A DNA stretch of 64,000 bases from Desulfatirhabdium butyrativorans DSM 18734 (GTDB lineage: Bacteria > Desulfobacterota > Desulfobacteria > Desulfobacterales > Desulfatirhabdiaceae). The notes beneath the pieces are model-generated. The model saw only the letters and a program-made list of their open reading frames with translations. It ran no database searches and was not told the DNA's origin. Of this stretch, positions 1-8,829 are shown piece after piece (position 1 is the stretch's first letter; each line of letters begins with the position of its first letter). The translations under genes and the position numbers were made by a program. The stretch is from the NCBI RefSeq assembly GCF_000429925.1, contig NZ_AUCU01000016.1:62001-126000 (forward strand), read 5' to 3'.

Positions 1-2
1 CC

Positions 3-602
3 CGGGATCTGGGCTACGTGGAAACCGCAATCGAAGTGGCCCTGATGCCTGCAGAAGCTTACACCCGCGAAAAGAGCGCCACAGGACGCGTGGCGACGTT
101 GATGACTTTTCGCTGCAACAAGCCCAGGCATCACGCTGTTTTTCTGCCGCCGGTTTATGAAGTGATCCTGCGGCAGATTTATGCGCGCCTCGATGACGGT
201 CGAACCATCACCCTGGACCGGGCCAATACACCCTCAGGGAAGCAGACACGCACCGATATCACGATTTTTGGATTTGCACGGGTGGCTCGCATTGCCGTTC
301 ACGAAACAGGAAGTGATTTCGATACGTGTCTTGATCAACTCGAAAAGCAGGCGAGGGATCAGGATGTTCTGGTCTTTCAGGTGTGGCTGAAACTCACGGA
401 GCCGTGGGTTGGCGAAGCCGTGGTCATTCTGAGGTCCAGGGGATATTTCTTCGGAGGGGCGCTCCCAAGGTGGTTCGATGAAGATGGCTTGCTCATGCAA
501 AAAATCGATTGCCCGCCCGATTTCGAACGGATCGCATTGCTGAGCGGATTTTCCAGGGAATTGCTGGCCGTAATTCGGGCTGACTTCGATAGATCGTTCT
601 GA
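3..602 (+). CDS. C-terminal part of an uncharacterised protein (left edge cut)
   Basis: The reading frame is open from base 3 with no start upstream in the window, so this is the 3' part of a longer gene; the GTG at 18 need not be its start. About 199 residues are visible. It is a soluble, mixed alpha/beta sequence without membrane segments. The end (YFFGGALPRWFDEDGLLMQK) looks like the last strand of a GNAT-type acyltransferase fold, but no acetyl-CoA loop is visible, so this is only a suggestion. It converges with the methyltransferase gene 14 bp downstream. No function is assigned. Confidence 0.6.
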   Translation, partial: RDLGYVETAIEVALMPAEAYTREKSATGRVATLMTFRCNKPRHHAVFLPPVYEVILRQIYARLDDGRTITLDRANTPSGKQTRTDITIFGFARVARIAVHETGSDFDTCLDQLEKQARDQDVLVFQVWLKLTEPWVGEAVVILRSRGYFFGGALPRWFDEDGLLMQKIDCPPDFERIALLSGFSRELLAVIRADFDRSF

Positions 603-616
603 TCCCCTGCTGTCTC

Positions 617-1444
617 TCAATAGCTTGCAGAATCACCGGCAGCAAACGCTCTTTCTGAACGGGCTTCCTTGACCGCCTTGACCAGGATGTTCCAGCCAAG
701 GCGGTTCCAGGGGAAGAAGCTTCCGAGGATATGATCGACGTTAGATAGAAATTCGAGGCGGTAAAAGGCTTTTCGGGAAGAAGCCGGCGCCGGAATTTTG
801 TGGGGAACAATATAGGCGGATCGCCAGGCAACCGGTTTCAGTCCCGCTTGACGCAGCAGTTGCTGAAGGCTCCTCGGTGTATAGAAACGCAGATGGGTTC
901 TGTCCCAGCCGTACCAGTTCCTGTTGCCCCGCAATAAGCGATGGTAGGATCCTTCGATGAGGTAATTGAGGCTGAATGCATTCTGGGTGGACAGCACCAG
1001 GGCACCATCTGGCGTGAGCGCCCGGGATGCCGAACGAATCATGGCCGCATCATCCGGAACGTGTTCGAGAACATCTTTGATCAGGATGGTATGGAACGCG
1101 CCGGAAGATGAAAAGGCGGGAAAGACCTGGCTCACCAGAAATTCGCATTTTTCGCCAACGCCTTCCCGACTGGCAAGAAGACGCGCAGCGGCCAGCACCG
1201 TCTCTTCGGCATCGATGCCCAGCACCGCTGAAGCACCCTGGGCCGCCCCATAGGCCACGAACAGGCCTGCCCCGCAACCATAGTCCAGAAACCGACTGCC
1301 CCGAAGGTTCCCCAGCAGCGAACGGATAAAACGGTTTTTCGTTTTGCTGTACGTCTTGCTTTGCTGCTCCAGGTAGGCTTGCAGCGACCGTTCGGTATCC
1401 CGTGATCGAATCCAGTGATCCTCCGGATAGCGGATACGATTCAT
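617..1444 (-). CDS. class I SAM-dependent methyltransferase
   Basis: A 275-residue methyltransferase. Motif I is FLDYGCGAGLF (about residues 52-62), the acidic end of strand 2 is GIDAE (about 77-81), and a post-I motif IKDVLEHVPD follows, the usual order in UbiG/Methyltransf_11-type enzymes. The substrate is unknown. The gene lies 10 bp downstream of a family 4 glycosyltransferase on the same strand, so the two are probably co-transcribed and act on a cell-surface glycan or lipid-linked sugar. Soluble, no signal peptide. Confidence 0.85.
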   Translation of the reverse strand: MNRIRYPEDHWIRSRDTERSLQAYLEQQSKTYSKTKNRFIRSLLGNLRGSRFLDYGCGAGLFVAYGAAQGASAVLGIDAEETVLAAARLLASREGVGEKCEFLVSQVFPAFSSSGAFHTILIKDVLEHVPDDAAMIRSASRALTPDGALVLSTQNAFSLNYLIEGSYHRLLRGNRNWYGWDRTHLRFYTPRSLQQLLRQAGLKPVAWRSAYIVPHKIPAPASSRKAFYRLEFLSNVDHILGSFFPWNRLGWNILVKAVKEARSERAFAAGDSASY

Positions 1445-1454
1445 GAGAGCCCCT

Positions 1455-2654
1455 TCACCACTGTTGGTGGCAATCGGCCAAAGGATGGATCAGATCCCGA
1501 TAAATCCCCTGCCATGCCATCCGCTCTCTCGCCCGGGAAAACGCCCGCATCCGCTTTCTGGCGGATGCACCAAGGGATTGGCCCCTGTCCGGAAGCAGGA
1601 GTATCCGCTCGATCGCCGCCGCAAGCACATCCGCCCTGCCCTTTGGAAGGACAAAACCCGAAATGCCATCCTGCATCAGCACGGTCACGGCGCCAACATC
1701 GGTTGCAACGCAGGGAAGCCCTGCTGCCATCGCCTCCATCAGAATGTTTGGGCAACCCTCCGAGACAGAGGGCAGCACAAAGACATCGAGTCCCAAAAAC
1801 CATGCGCTCACCTCCTGGTGTGGAACGGCGGGACGACGAACGAGGACGTCTCCAATACCCGATTTCTCAACCATGTAATGGAAGGCTTTGGATTCCGTAT
1901 CGCGGATTTCTCCGAGAAGTTCCAGCGTCACCGGGTATTGTTTTCGCAGTTGCGCAACAGCCTTGATCAGATAGGGAAGTCCCTTGGCATATTTGAAAAT
2001 GCCGGCGCAGCCGATGTGAAATCTTTCCCTGTCGGCGCGAACCCATGCGCTTTCCGGAATCTCGACGGCGTTGTAGACGACATGCCCTTTCCCTTTCACC
2101 GGATAGAGCCCATCGGCCGTATCGAGCAGGTCCTGGCTCAAGGCAACGACCCGGTCCGCATTTTCCAGGCCGCTGCGGCACATGGCGCTCTTGTCCGGGC
2201 TGAACGGATATTTGTAGATATCGTTTCCGACAATGGTCAGGACGGAAGGGGTTGCAGATTTCCGGGCCAGAATTCCGGTAACATAGCCTGTGGGAAACAG
2301 AAAGAAACTGTGCAGGCAGGCGAAGCGCTCCTCGGCATGGAGCATTTCGAGGGATTGAAACATCATCTTGAAAGTTCGCGTAAAAGGCGAGTCCCAGATC
2401 GTAGGCATCCGATTGGAGATGTCCTCCCGGCCGACGCGAATCCTGTGCACCTTGATATCCTCCATCCGCTCATCGAGGCGATTTTCATCCAGGAGGACAA
2501 CCGGCGCATCGACGATGCTGAAATGGGCGATGTGGACTTCCAGTTCCATGTCGCGCAGATGCACGGCCACACGCTCCACGGTCCTGGCAAGCCCTCCCCA
2601 CTGATCCGGCGGGTATTCCGGTGTCACAATGCAGATTTTCATGGGGTTGCGCAT
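1455..2654 (-). CDS. glycosyltransferase family 4
   Basis: A 399-residue GT-B fold glycosyltransferase of the GT4 type. The N-terminus MKICIVTPEYPPDQWGG is the classic acceptor-side first strand and loop. The C-terminal half has the donor-binding stretch FVLPSVSEGCPN followed by ILMEAMAAGLPCVA, giving the E-x7-E pattern of retaining GT4 enzymes. The start could be Met1 or Met5; both lie before the conserved strand. It probably transfers a sugar from a nucleotide-sugar donor in surface polysaccharide assembly. A decayed second copy of its C-terminal segment lies at 3930-4041, beyond the DUF4143 gene. Confidence 0.9.
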   Translation of the reverse strand: MRNPMKICIVTPEYPPDQWGGLARTVERVAVHLRDMELEVHIAHFSIVDAPVVLLDENRLDERMEDIKVHRIRVGREDISNRMPTIWDSPFTRTFKMMFQSLEMLHAEERFACLHSFFLFPTGYVTGILARKSATPSVLTIVGNDIYKYPFSPDKSAMCRSGLENADRVVALSQDLLDTADGLYPVKGKGHVVYNAVEIPESAWVRADRERFHIGCAGIFKYAKGLPYLIKAVAQLRKQYPVTLELLGEIRDTESKAFHYMVEKSGIGDVLVRRPAVPHQEVSAWFLGLDVFVLPSVSEGCPNILMEAMAAGLPCVATDVGAVTVLMQDGISGFVLPKGRADVLAAAIERILLLPDRGQSLGASARKRMRAFSRARERMAWQGIYRDLIHPLADCHQQW

Positions 2655-2705
2655 TATGCTTGGTGTCTGGACAGATACTCCTGTATTCCGATCTTAATAC
2701 CAGCT

Positions 2706-2742
2706 TTGAACAAATTATAAATTGAATTGACAAATTGTTCAA
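2706..2742. promoter_or_regulatory. inverted repeat TTGAACAA/TTGTTCAA, candidate operator
   Basis: The exact 8-bp arms TTGAACAA (2706-2713) and TTGTTCAA (2735-2742) are separated by 21 AT-rich bases. The right arm and spacer overlap the -35 region of the promoter at 2727-2755, so a dimeric regulator bound here would block it. It also lies just upstream of the divergent glycosyltransferase gene. Operator function is inferred from position only. Confidence 0.4.
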
Positions 2743-2755
2743 CCCGTTCTAATCT
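2727..2755 (+). promoter_or_regulatory. sigma-70-type promoter, predicted leaderless transcript
   Basis: TTGACA (2727-2732), a 17-bp spacer and TAATCT (2750-2755). The expected start of transcription, 6-8 bp after the -10 box, falls on the ATG at 2762. There is no Shine-Dalgarno sequence in front of that ATG, so the mRNA would be leaderless. Confidence 0.55.
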
Positions 2756-2761
2756 TTCGAC

Positions 2762-3931
2762 ATGATTCCTCGAACAGCATACCATTCCCTGATGCGCATG
2801 GCCAAGGGATTTCCGGTTATCGCCATTACAGGCCCGCGTCAGTCAGGGAAAACCACTCTCGCCAAGGCGGCTTTCCCCGACAAGCCTTATCTATCTCTTG
2901 AAGATCCGGACATGCGGCTTCTGGCTGAAAGCGATCCGCGAGGGCTTCTATCCCGCTTTCCGGATGGCGCCATTCTGGATGAAGTGCAACGGGCTCCGGA
3001 GCTGTTATCCTACCTTCAGACTTTTGTTGATGCTGAGGTAAGCCCCGGGAAATATGTACTGACCGGTTCGCAGCAGTTCGGTCTGTTGTCCGGTATTACG
3101 CAATCCCTGGCTGGCCGAGTCGCAATGGTGCAGCTCCTCGGCTTTTCCATCGGGGAGCTGCTGGCGGCCAAAAGCCTTCCGGCAGAACTTGACAAGTTGA
3201 TGTTCCAGGGGTTTTATCCTCCTTTGTACGATCGTGACATCTCCCCTGGGGATTGGTATACCAGCTACATCAGCACGTATGCCGAACGTGATGTACGCCA
3301 GCTCATCACGGTGCGCGATCTATCCGCGTTTCAGCGTTTTCTGAAAATGTGCGCAGCCCGCACGGGTCAGTTGCTGAACCTCTCCTCCCTGGCAGCTGAC
3401 TGCGGCATCACCCATAATACGGCCGGCGCATGGCTGTCGGTTTTGGAGGCAAGCTACATTGTTTTTCTGCTTCGTCCCCATCATCGCAATTTCAATAAAC
3501 GGTTGGTCAAGACGCCCAAGCTTTATTTCTGCGACACGGGTCTGGCAGGCTGGCTGATGGGCATCCGCGAACCAGCGCAGCTTGCCTTCCATGCTCAGCG
3601 GGGAGCCTTGTTCGAAAATCTGGTGGTAACAGAATTCCTCAAAGCCCGCCTCAACAACGGGCTCCCACCGGATATCTATTTCTGGCGGGACAGCAGGGGA
3701 CTTGAAGTGGATCTTCTTCTGGAATCCGGTGAGGAGCTGCAACCTGTGGAGATCAAGGCCGGCCAGACCATCGCCGCCGACTTTTTCCATTCACTGAAAA
3801 AATGGGGGGAGCTTTCCAGCAGAGGAGAAAAACCGGCATGGCTGGTTTATGCTGGCGACAATGAGACCCAGAACGGCAACGTAACGATCCTTCCATGGCG
3901 CGGATTGTCGAAGCTGCTGGAGAACATCTGA
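2762..3931 (+). CDS. AAA_14/DUF4143 family ATPase
   Basis: A 389-residue member of the common ATPase family with an N-terminal AAA_14 domain and C-terminal DUF4143. The Walker A is GPRQSGKT (about residues 24-31) and the Walker B-like segment is AILDEVQ (about 71-77). The C-terminal part has the family signatures CDTGLAGWLMG and EVDLLLESG...PVEIKAG; the latter resembles a PD-(D/E)XK nuclease core. Biochemical role in the family is poorly known. The MIPRT start matches the family's usual beginning, so the ATG at 2762 is trusted although no ribosome-binding site precedes it. It stands alone between glycan genes and has its own promoter, typical of a mobile accessory gene. Its 3' end touches a glycosyltransferase relic. 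Confidence 0.88.
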   Translation: MIPRTAYHSLMRMAKGFPVIAITGPRQSGKTTLAKAAFPDKPYLSLEDPDMRLLAESDPRGLLSRFPDGAILDEVQRAPELLSYLQTFVDAEVSPGKYVLTGSQQFGLLSGITQSLAGRVAMVQLLGFSIGELLAAKSLPAELDKLMFQGFYPPLYDRDISPGDWYTSYISTYAERDVRQLITVRDLSAFQRFLKMCAARTGQLLNLSSLAADCGITHNTAGAWLSVLEASYIVFLLRPHHRNFNKRLVKTPKLYFCDTGLAGWLMGIREPAQLAFHAQRGALFENLVVTEFLKARLNNGLPPDIYFWRDSRGLEVDLLLESGEELQPVEIKAGQTIAADFFHSLKKWGELSSRGEKPAWLVYAGDNETQNGNVTILPWRGLSKLLENI

Positions 3932-4041
3932 GCCGCCCCTCGGCACAACAAAACCCGAAACGCCATGCTGCATCTGCACGGTCACGGCGCCTAAATAGGT
4001 TGCGACACAGGGAAGCCCTGCTGACATCGCTTCCATCAGAG
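3930..4041 (-). pseudogene. relic of a GT4 glycosyltransferase C-terminal segment
   Basis: Read on the minus strand it gives LMEAMSAGLPCVATYLGAV and then TVQMQHGVSGFVVPRG. The matching part of the intact gene at 1455-2654 reads LMEAMAAGLPCVATDVGAV and TVLMQDGISGFVLPKG. By eye about 11 of roughly 95 aligned bases differ. Only this short piece remains, without start or N-terminal domain. It ends abruptly at 4041, where a PAS-domain fragment in another frame begins. Confidence 0.75.
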
Positions 4042-4059
4042 TGGATCTTGCCAGATATC

Positions 4060-4215
4060 GATATCCAGGCTTGATTTGCCAACCACTTCGTTCTGGGTGT
4101 ATCCGGTCAGCAGTAAAAATCCGTGTTTGATGCCAGCAAGACAACCATCGTGCAGGCGAGTGATCAAAACGGCATCCGACCCGGTAATGCAGATTTTCGG
4201 CGGATGGTGCATCAT
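4060..4215 (-). pseudogene. relic of a PAS sensor domain
   Basis: On the minus strand the frame starting at 4215 reads SDAVLITRLHDGCLAGIKHG followed by FLLLTGYTQNEVVGKSSLDI and DIWQDPL, then a stop. This is the characteristic PAS pattern (D-A-hydrophobic..DG..., F..LTGYT..E..GK), here lacking its second half and any output domain. It probably comes from a sensor kinase or similar protein truncated by the same rearrangement that brought in the glycosyltransferase fragment. The 4216-4474 stretch upstream shows no recognisable gene. Confidence 0.6.
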
Positions 4216-4474
4216 GAGTGGCCGACACCGTATCAGAGGGCATATCAGTCGTCAACGGCATTGATTGGCCGTATTGATGCCCGTTTGATCATCGGCCTGA
4301 TCGACGATCGTGGCTTGCCGATGTCTTTCAAACATGGTATCTGTCCCCCATTCAAGAACTGGTTCGACGCTCATGGTCAGGAGACGGTTCCGCCCATCGA
4401 TGATACAGGAAGATTCCGCCTTTCTCCTGGCTACCGACCCCTGATGACTTCTGCTTTTCTTCATAGCAGGCATC

Positions 4475-5425
4475 ATGCCCAGATCCGATGTTCATCCGCA
4501 CTTCGAATTCGAACCCTGGCAGGTATGGCCGGGATCATACGACAATCCCCCGGCCCCGGAGAACGCCTACCCGTTCCCGGAAGCCACCGATCTAAAAATA
4601 GGACCGGCGACGCCCATCGCCTCGATGGGCTCTTGTTTTGCCAGGGAAATCAAGGATGTCTTGATCGAAAATGGGTATTCCTACGTCCAGGAAGAAGCGG
4701 GCCATCCAGCATCAAGACATGCCAGTGCCGCCTGGGAGCGCACATACAACACCTTCTCCATGCGCCAGATTTTCGAATACACCTTCGGTGAATGGCAACC
4801 GGAACTGCGCTGGTGGCAAGCGCCGATCAGCCAGGTAATCCAGGATCCGTACCGGCGGATCGTCATCTATGGCTCCGTTGCCGAGGCCGAAGCGGACTTC
4901 GAAAAACACCGTCAGGCATCCCGCAATGTGCTGATGCAATCCGATGTGCTGATTCTGAGCTTCGGATTGACCGAAATCTGGGAAGACCGGGTGGATGGTG
5001 CTGTCATTTGTCTGCCTTCCGGCCCCTATGTCAACGAAGGCGGGAACATGGACCGATACCGGTTCCGCGTCAGCCGGTATTCGGAAAATCTCGAGAACAT
5101 GGAGCGGATGCACGAGCTGATGTCGGAATACAATCCGAACTGCCGGATCATCGTCACCGTTTCGCCGATACACCTGTGGGCCACTTTCCGCAAAGATGTC
5201 GATGTCATCAGTGCAAGCTGGAATTCCAAATCCACGCTTCGGGCCGCTGCAGACGAGTTCGTCTGCCGTCATTCAAACGTCTTCTATTTTCCGGCATTTG
5301 AAATGGCCATGACATACCGGGGCATCCTCGGCAAACAAACGTTTGCGGAAGGAAGGGAGCCTTTTCATGTCAACAGGGAAACCGTACGGTTCATCATGGA
5401 CAATTTCTTCCGCATATACGCATGA
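4475..5425 (+). CDS. GSCFA domain protein
   Basis: A 316-residue protein with the name-giving motif GSCFA at about residues 52-56 and the second conserved block ILSFGLTEIWED at about 158-169. The family resembles SGNH/GDSL-type esterases and is often found next to polysaccharide genes, so deacylation or acylation of a surface glycan is a reasonable guess; no substrate is known. No signal peptide or membrane helix is seen. The start at 4475 is the first ATG in frame, preceded by a weak GCAGG. Neighbours are glycan-related on both sides. Confidence 0.82.
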   Translation: MPRSDVHPHFEFEPWQVWPGSYDNPPAPENAYPFPEATDLKIGPATPIASMGSCFAREIKDVLIENGYSYVQEEAGHPASRHASAAWERTYNTFSMRQIFEYTFGEWQPELRWWQAPISQVIQDPYRRIVIYGSVAEAEADFEKHRQASRNVLMQSDVLILSFGLTEIWEDRVDGAVICLPSGPYVNEGGNMDRYRFRVSRYSENLENMERMHELMSEYNPNCRIIVTVSPIHLWATFRKDVDVISASWNSKSTLRAAADEFVCRHSNVFYFPAFEMAMTYRGILGKQTFAEGREPFHVNRETVRFIMDNFFRIYA

Positions 5426-5443
5426 GGAATCCGGAGCTGTCGT

Positions 5444-6391
5444 TCAGGTGCAAAAAGGCAAGGGAACCAGGGCATTCAGGGCTTCCACCTGCTTCGGATC
5501 CCTCGGCCCGCTCTTCATGACCTGACCTGGCAGGGTTTTTCCAAGGATTGACTCCAGATAACGGGCAGCCAGGATGAGCTTCATCAGATCGATGCCGGTG
5601 GAATACCCCATATCCTCCAGCATGAAGACGACATCCTCGGTCGCCAGGTTCCCCGCCGCATGCGGTACGTTCGGGCACCCGCCGATGCCGCCCAGCGCCG
5701 TATCGAAGGTGCTTGCCCCGAGATCGAGCGCGGCATACAGATTGGCCATCGCCGTTCCCCTGTTGTTGTGAAGATGAAGGGAATAGGGTATCTGCGAAAA
5801 CCGATTCGCAAAACCACTCAACAGGTGGACGATCCGGGTTGGTGTGGCCATGCCTGTCGTATCGGCAAGAATCAGCGATGAAGCACCAGCACAGACATAG
5901 GCATCCGCAAGCCGGTAGACGTCATCCTCCGGAACATCACCCTGGTAAGGGCACCCGAAGGCTACGGCAATTGCGCCCATCACGGGTTTGCCGCATTCCC
6001 GGGCAAGATCGAAAATGGATTGCAGATCATGCAACGAGGCAGCGACGGTGCGGCGCACATTGGCCAGGTTGTGCGCGTCTGTCGCGGAAATCACGACAAC
6101 CAGCTTGTCCGCACCGCTGTTCAGCGCCAGTTCCGCACCTTTGCGATTGGGGACGAGCGGGCAGTGGACACATCCGTTTCGGGGGACTCCCGCCATTACC
6201 GCCGCGGCATCACGCATCTGGGGGATGGCTTTGGGGTGCACAAAGGATGTGGTTTCCATTTCCGTAATCCCTGCCTCGATCAGCATGCGGACGATTTCAA
6301 GTTTTTTTGCGGTCGGTATAAATTCGGGCCAGGATTGGAAACCGTCGCGGGGAGCGACTTCCCGGATTTGAATTCTTATTCCTGGTTTCAT
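5444..6391 (-). CDS. hydroxymethylglutaryl-CoA lyase family protein
   Basis: A 315-residue TIM-barrel lyase of the HMGL-like family. The start REVAPRDGFQSW carries the conserved R-D metal/substrate motif. SLHLHNNRGTAMAN provides metal-binding histidines, and GGIGGCPNVPHAAGN is the G-loop with the catalytic cysteine. The family cleaves HMG-CoA to acetyl-CoA and acetoacetate (leucine degradation), though related aldolases with other acyl-CoA substrates exist. Its ATG overlaps the stop of the upstream heparinase-like gene by 3 bp, so the two appear translationally coupled, an unexpected pairing. No other leucine-degradation gene is nearby. Confidence 0.85.
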   Translation of the reverse strand: MKPGIRIQIREVAPRDGFQSWPEFIPTAKKLEIVRMLIEAGITEMETTSFVHPKAIPQMRDAAAVMAGVPRNGCVHCPLVPNRKGAELALNSGADKLVVVISATDAHNLANVRRTVAASLHDLQSIFDLARECGKPVMGAIAVAFGCPYQGDVPEDDVYRLADAYVCAGASSLILADTTGMATPTRIVHLLSGFANRFSQIPYSLHLHNNRGTAMANLYAALDLGASTFDTALGGIGGCPNVPHAAGNLATEDVVFMLEDMGYSTGIDLMKLILAARYLESILGKTLPGQVMKSGPRDPKQVEALNALVPLPFCT

Positions 6392-8754
6392 ATCGGTATC
6401 CTTTCAGAGCCACCGGTGGGATCCCATCCAGAAGGAACCGGAAACGACCGGGGGATTGGGGCATGCATGTTTTTCAGTGGATAGAGTATCCAGTGCAGTA
6501 TCAATGGCAGATTTCCGCAAAACCGATAGACGAAGCGACTTGCCCGAACGTCCCTTCCGTCGATGGAAACCCATCCGCCAGGCGGATCGCTGTCCCCTTC
6601 CGATCGCTGGAGATCATTCAAGCTCACGTCCCAAACAGGGATCAGCGCCATCCCCCTGCCCTTGCTCGTCGCCTTGCGGATGATCCAGGTTTCTTCATCC
6701 AGAACAACATCTCCAGGGGCAAATTGCCAGCATACGCAGACATCGGCCGTCCCTTGTCCCTGGATGCGATCACGAACGATCACGTATTCTTCCGGGTTTG
6801 GAACTTGGCCAAACGTAAATTCCGGTTTTAACCAAGTTACAGGCAATGCACTGCTCCGAAATTTGGGTTTGCCCTCAGGTACGAAATAGGAAACGCTTCG
6901 GTCCACTGCGAGGATATTGCCGTTTTCGCAGTACCAGCGATGGACCGTTCCGGTCAGGGTCTGCAAGCCTGCGGTGTTAGCCCCCCCTTCGAGGGAGCAG
7001 TCCGCTGGAGGTAGTCCGGAAAAATCGGGCCCCTTGCCGTCTATGAGAATCATGTTGTGGCTGGATGCGCTGCGATAATAGCCGGTCATCTCCGTAGGGC
7101 CGTAGCCGCTGATGCCGGGATCGACGAGACACGTGACGCCATGGAGGCTGAAATCGAGGGAAAGCGTGTCTTCGTGCTGATGGGAAAACCCCCTAGGACC
7201 TGCCCGAAACACCAGAAAAGCGGCATCCGGTTGAAAGCCCGATCGCAGAACACCGATTCCTGCACTGGAAAAGATTTTCGGGCTTTTCAGGTTCGGCGGC
7301 TGGCCGCTACGGCCCCTCGTGCCAATCCACGTAAAATCGGGGCGGTGGAAAATGGCTCCGGCAAGGTGCATCAGGGTGCCGTAATCTCTGGTTATCCCGC
7401 CGGAATCGTTGAGTGCCGGCCAGGTAAAGTCCGGACGGCACAAGGCGGCAAGATAATCCGCCGCCTTCTCCAGAGGCGCGCCGAAGAAGGGCGGCAGGCG
7501 AACACCTCTGTCAGAAGCCACCCGCTTGACTTCAAGCAAGGCATGCAGGCAAATGGCATGATACAAGGGGGAAAGCTCGAAATGGGCGCCATCGCTCAGA
7601 AACTGTCTCGGCCATTCCCGGAAAAGCCGACTCAGGCCTTCCTCACGCCATTGAGCGGATTCTGTAAATTCTTTCATCAGCATACCGGCAAGCATCAGCG
7701 CCGAAGCTTCCACGATGATCCAATTGTTGGGATGCCCCTCGTGATCCATCAGATGACGGGCATGCTCCCAGAAGGAGCGCATCATCCACCGTTTCGTTTC
7801 CTTTCGGAAAACGTCATCCTTCCACATCGTCTCCCGCACCCAGAACCACTCCCGAAGACGCCAGGCAGCAGACAACGTTTCCCAGGCAGGCCCCGCCCCG
7901 CCGTTCGATCCGACCGGGACCGGATGTTTCCGGATCCAGTCTTGGATCAGTGCATCGACAAAACGCACATACCGTTGATCCGGCTTTTCCAGATATGCCT
8001 GGATGAGCGATCTCAGAAAATGGTGCCTGTGCAGAAAATGATGCCATTCGAGGATGCCGCTGACATGGTCGCTCCATGGCAGGGGCCATGCCAGTCGTTG
8101 GCCCATGATCCGTCCCTGAAGGATATCCGCAGCCGACTCCTTCGGATACGGGTGGCAGGGCGGGACCCGAAACGAAAGAAGGGCAAGAGGACCCAAGGGC
8201 GGATATTGTCGGGTTATCCCCTCCGGGTCTTTCAAAAAGATATCGAGTCCGCATTCCGTCAGCCTCGGTCCGGGTTCCGTCACCCGGGTTTCCCCAAAGA
8301 TCGGGCCGATATTGACAACGACGGGCTCCCGGGCAGCCATCCCTTTTTCGAATTTGCAGACGATTTCAAGAAAAGCAATCTGTTTCCAGCCTGCCGGCTT
8401 GCCATAAATCCCGAATGCTTCCCGGGGAAATCGAATTTCGCCCGCTTGCCTGGGAAGCAGGGTCATCCTGTCGCCGCTGAGGGAGACGGCCTTGCCGATT
8501 GCCGGAATTTTCCCATCACCGTGATGCAGGTTCATCTCCACGTGCACGGGGTTTTCCGTAAGGTTTACAGCAACAAGCACCAGTTGATCGAAAGAAGAAA
8601 GGTCCCGCCTCCGGCAGGGTCGAACAAGTTCAATCCGCCCCGTTCCTTCGGCTCGACCATAACCATCCAGGATCGTTTCCCTTCCCGTGATGGCATCATA
8701 ACGGAATGTGCTTTTCGGCAGCTCCGGGTTCTTCATCAGAAGGCTTTTCTCCAT
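6388..8754 (-). CDS. heparinase II/III-like polysaccharide lyase
   Basis: About 788 residues. The central (alpha/alpha)6-type part is followed by the heparinase II/III C-terminal beta domain around GIGVLRSG, GPRGFSHQHEDTLSLDF and YYRSASSHNMILIDGKG; H and Y residues of this region are catalytic in the family. Such enzymes cleave uronate-containing polysaccharides, often during export or turnover of an exopolysaccharide. The frame stays open up to 8886, but that extension is encoded by the repeat at 8830-8961. I therefore start at the ATG at 8754; the ATG at 8736, with GGAG 12 bp upstream, is an alternative. No signal peptide is visible with either start. It overlaps the HMGL gene by 3 bp. Confidence 0.82.
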   Translation of the reverse strand: MEKSLLMKNPELPKSTFRYDAITGRETILDGYGRAEGTGRIELVRPCRRRDLSSFDQLVLVAVNLTENPVHVEMNLHHGDGKIPAIGKAVSLSGDRMTLLPRQAGEIRFPREAFGIYGKPAGWKQIAFLEIVCKFEKGMAAREPVVVNIGPIFGETRVTEPGPRLTECGLDIFLKDPEGITRQYPPLGPLALLSFRVPPCHPYPKESAADILQGRIMGQRLAWPLPWSDHVSGILEWHHFLHRHHFLRSLIQAYLEKPDQRYVRFVDALIQDWIRKHPVPVGSNGGAGPAWETLSAAWRLREWFWVRETMWKDDVFRKETKRWMMRSFWEHARHLMDHEGHPNNWIIVEASALMLAGMLMKEFTESAQWREEGLSRLFREWPRQFLSDGAHFELSPLYHAICLHALLEVKRVASDRGVRLPPFFGAPLEKAADYLAALCRPDFTWPALNDSGGITRDYGTLMHLAGAIFHRPDFTWIGTRGRSGQPPNLKSPKIFSSAGIGVLRSGFQPDAAFLVFRAGPRGFSHQHEDTLSLDFSLHGVTCLVDPGISGYGPTEMTGYYRSASSHNMILIDGKGPDFSGLPPADCSLEGGANTAGLQTLTGTVHRWYCENGNILAVDRSVSYFVPEGKPKFRSSALPVTWLKPEFTFGQVPNPEEYVIVRDRIQGQGTADVCVCWQFAPGDVVLDEETWIIRKATSKGRGMALIPVWDVSLNDLQRSEGDSDPPGGWVSIDGRDVRASRFVYRFCGNLPLILHWILYPLKNMHAPIPRSFPVPSGWDPTGGSERIPI

Positions 8755-8829
8755 GATTTCAAGAAAACCGGGTACGTTGGCGGGCACCGGGGATGTCCTG
8801 TTGCGTATTGCAATGAACAACGATATATC

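Noticed and set aside
1443-2720. 425-codon + strand frame opposite the glycosyltransferase
   Set aside because: No family pattern; the minus strand carries clear GT4 motifs.
4123-4791. 222-codon + strand frame over the relic region
   Set aside because: It crosses the PAS relic and the start of the GSCFA gene in another frame; no family resemblance.
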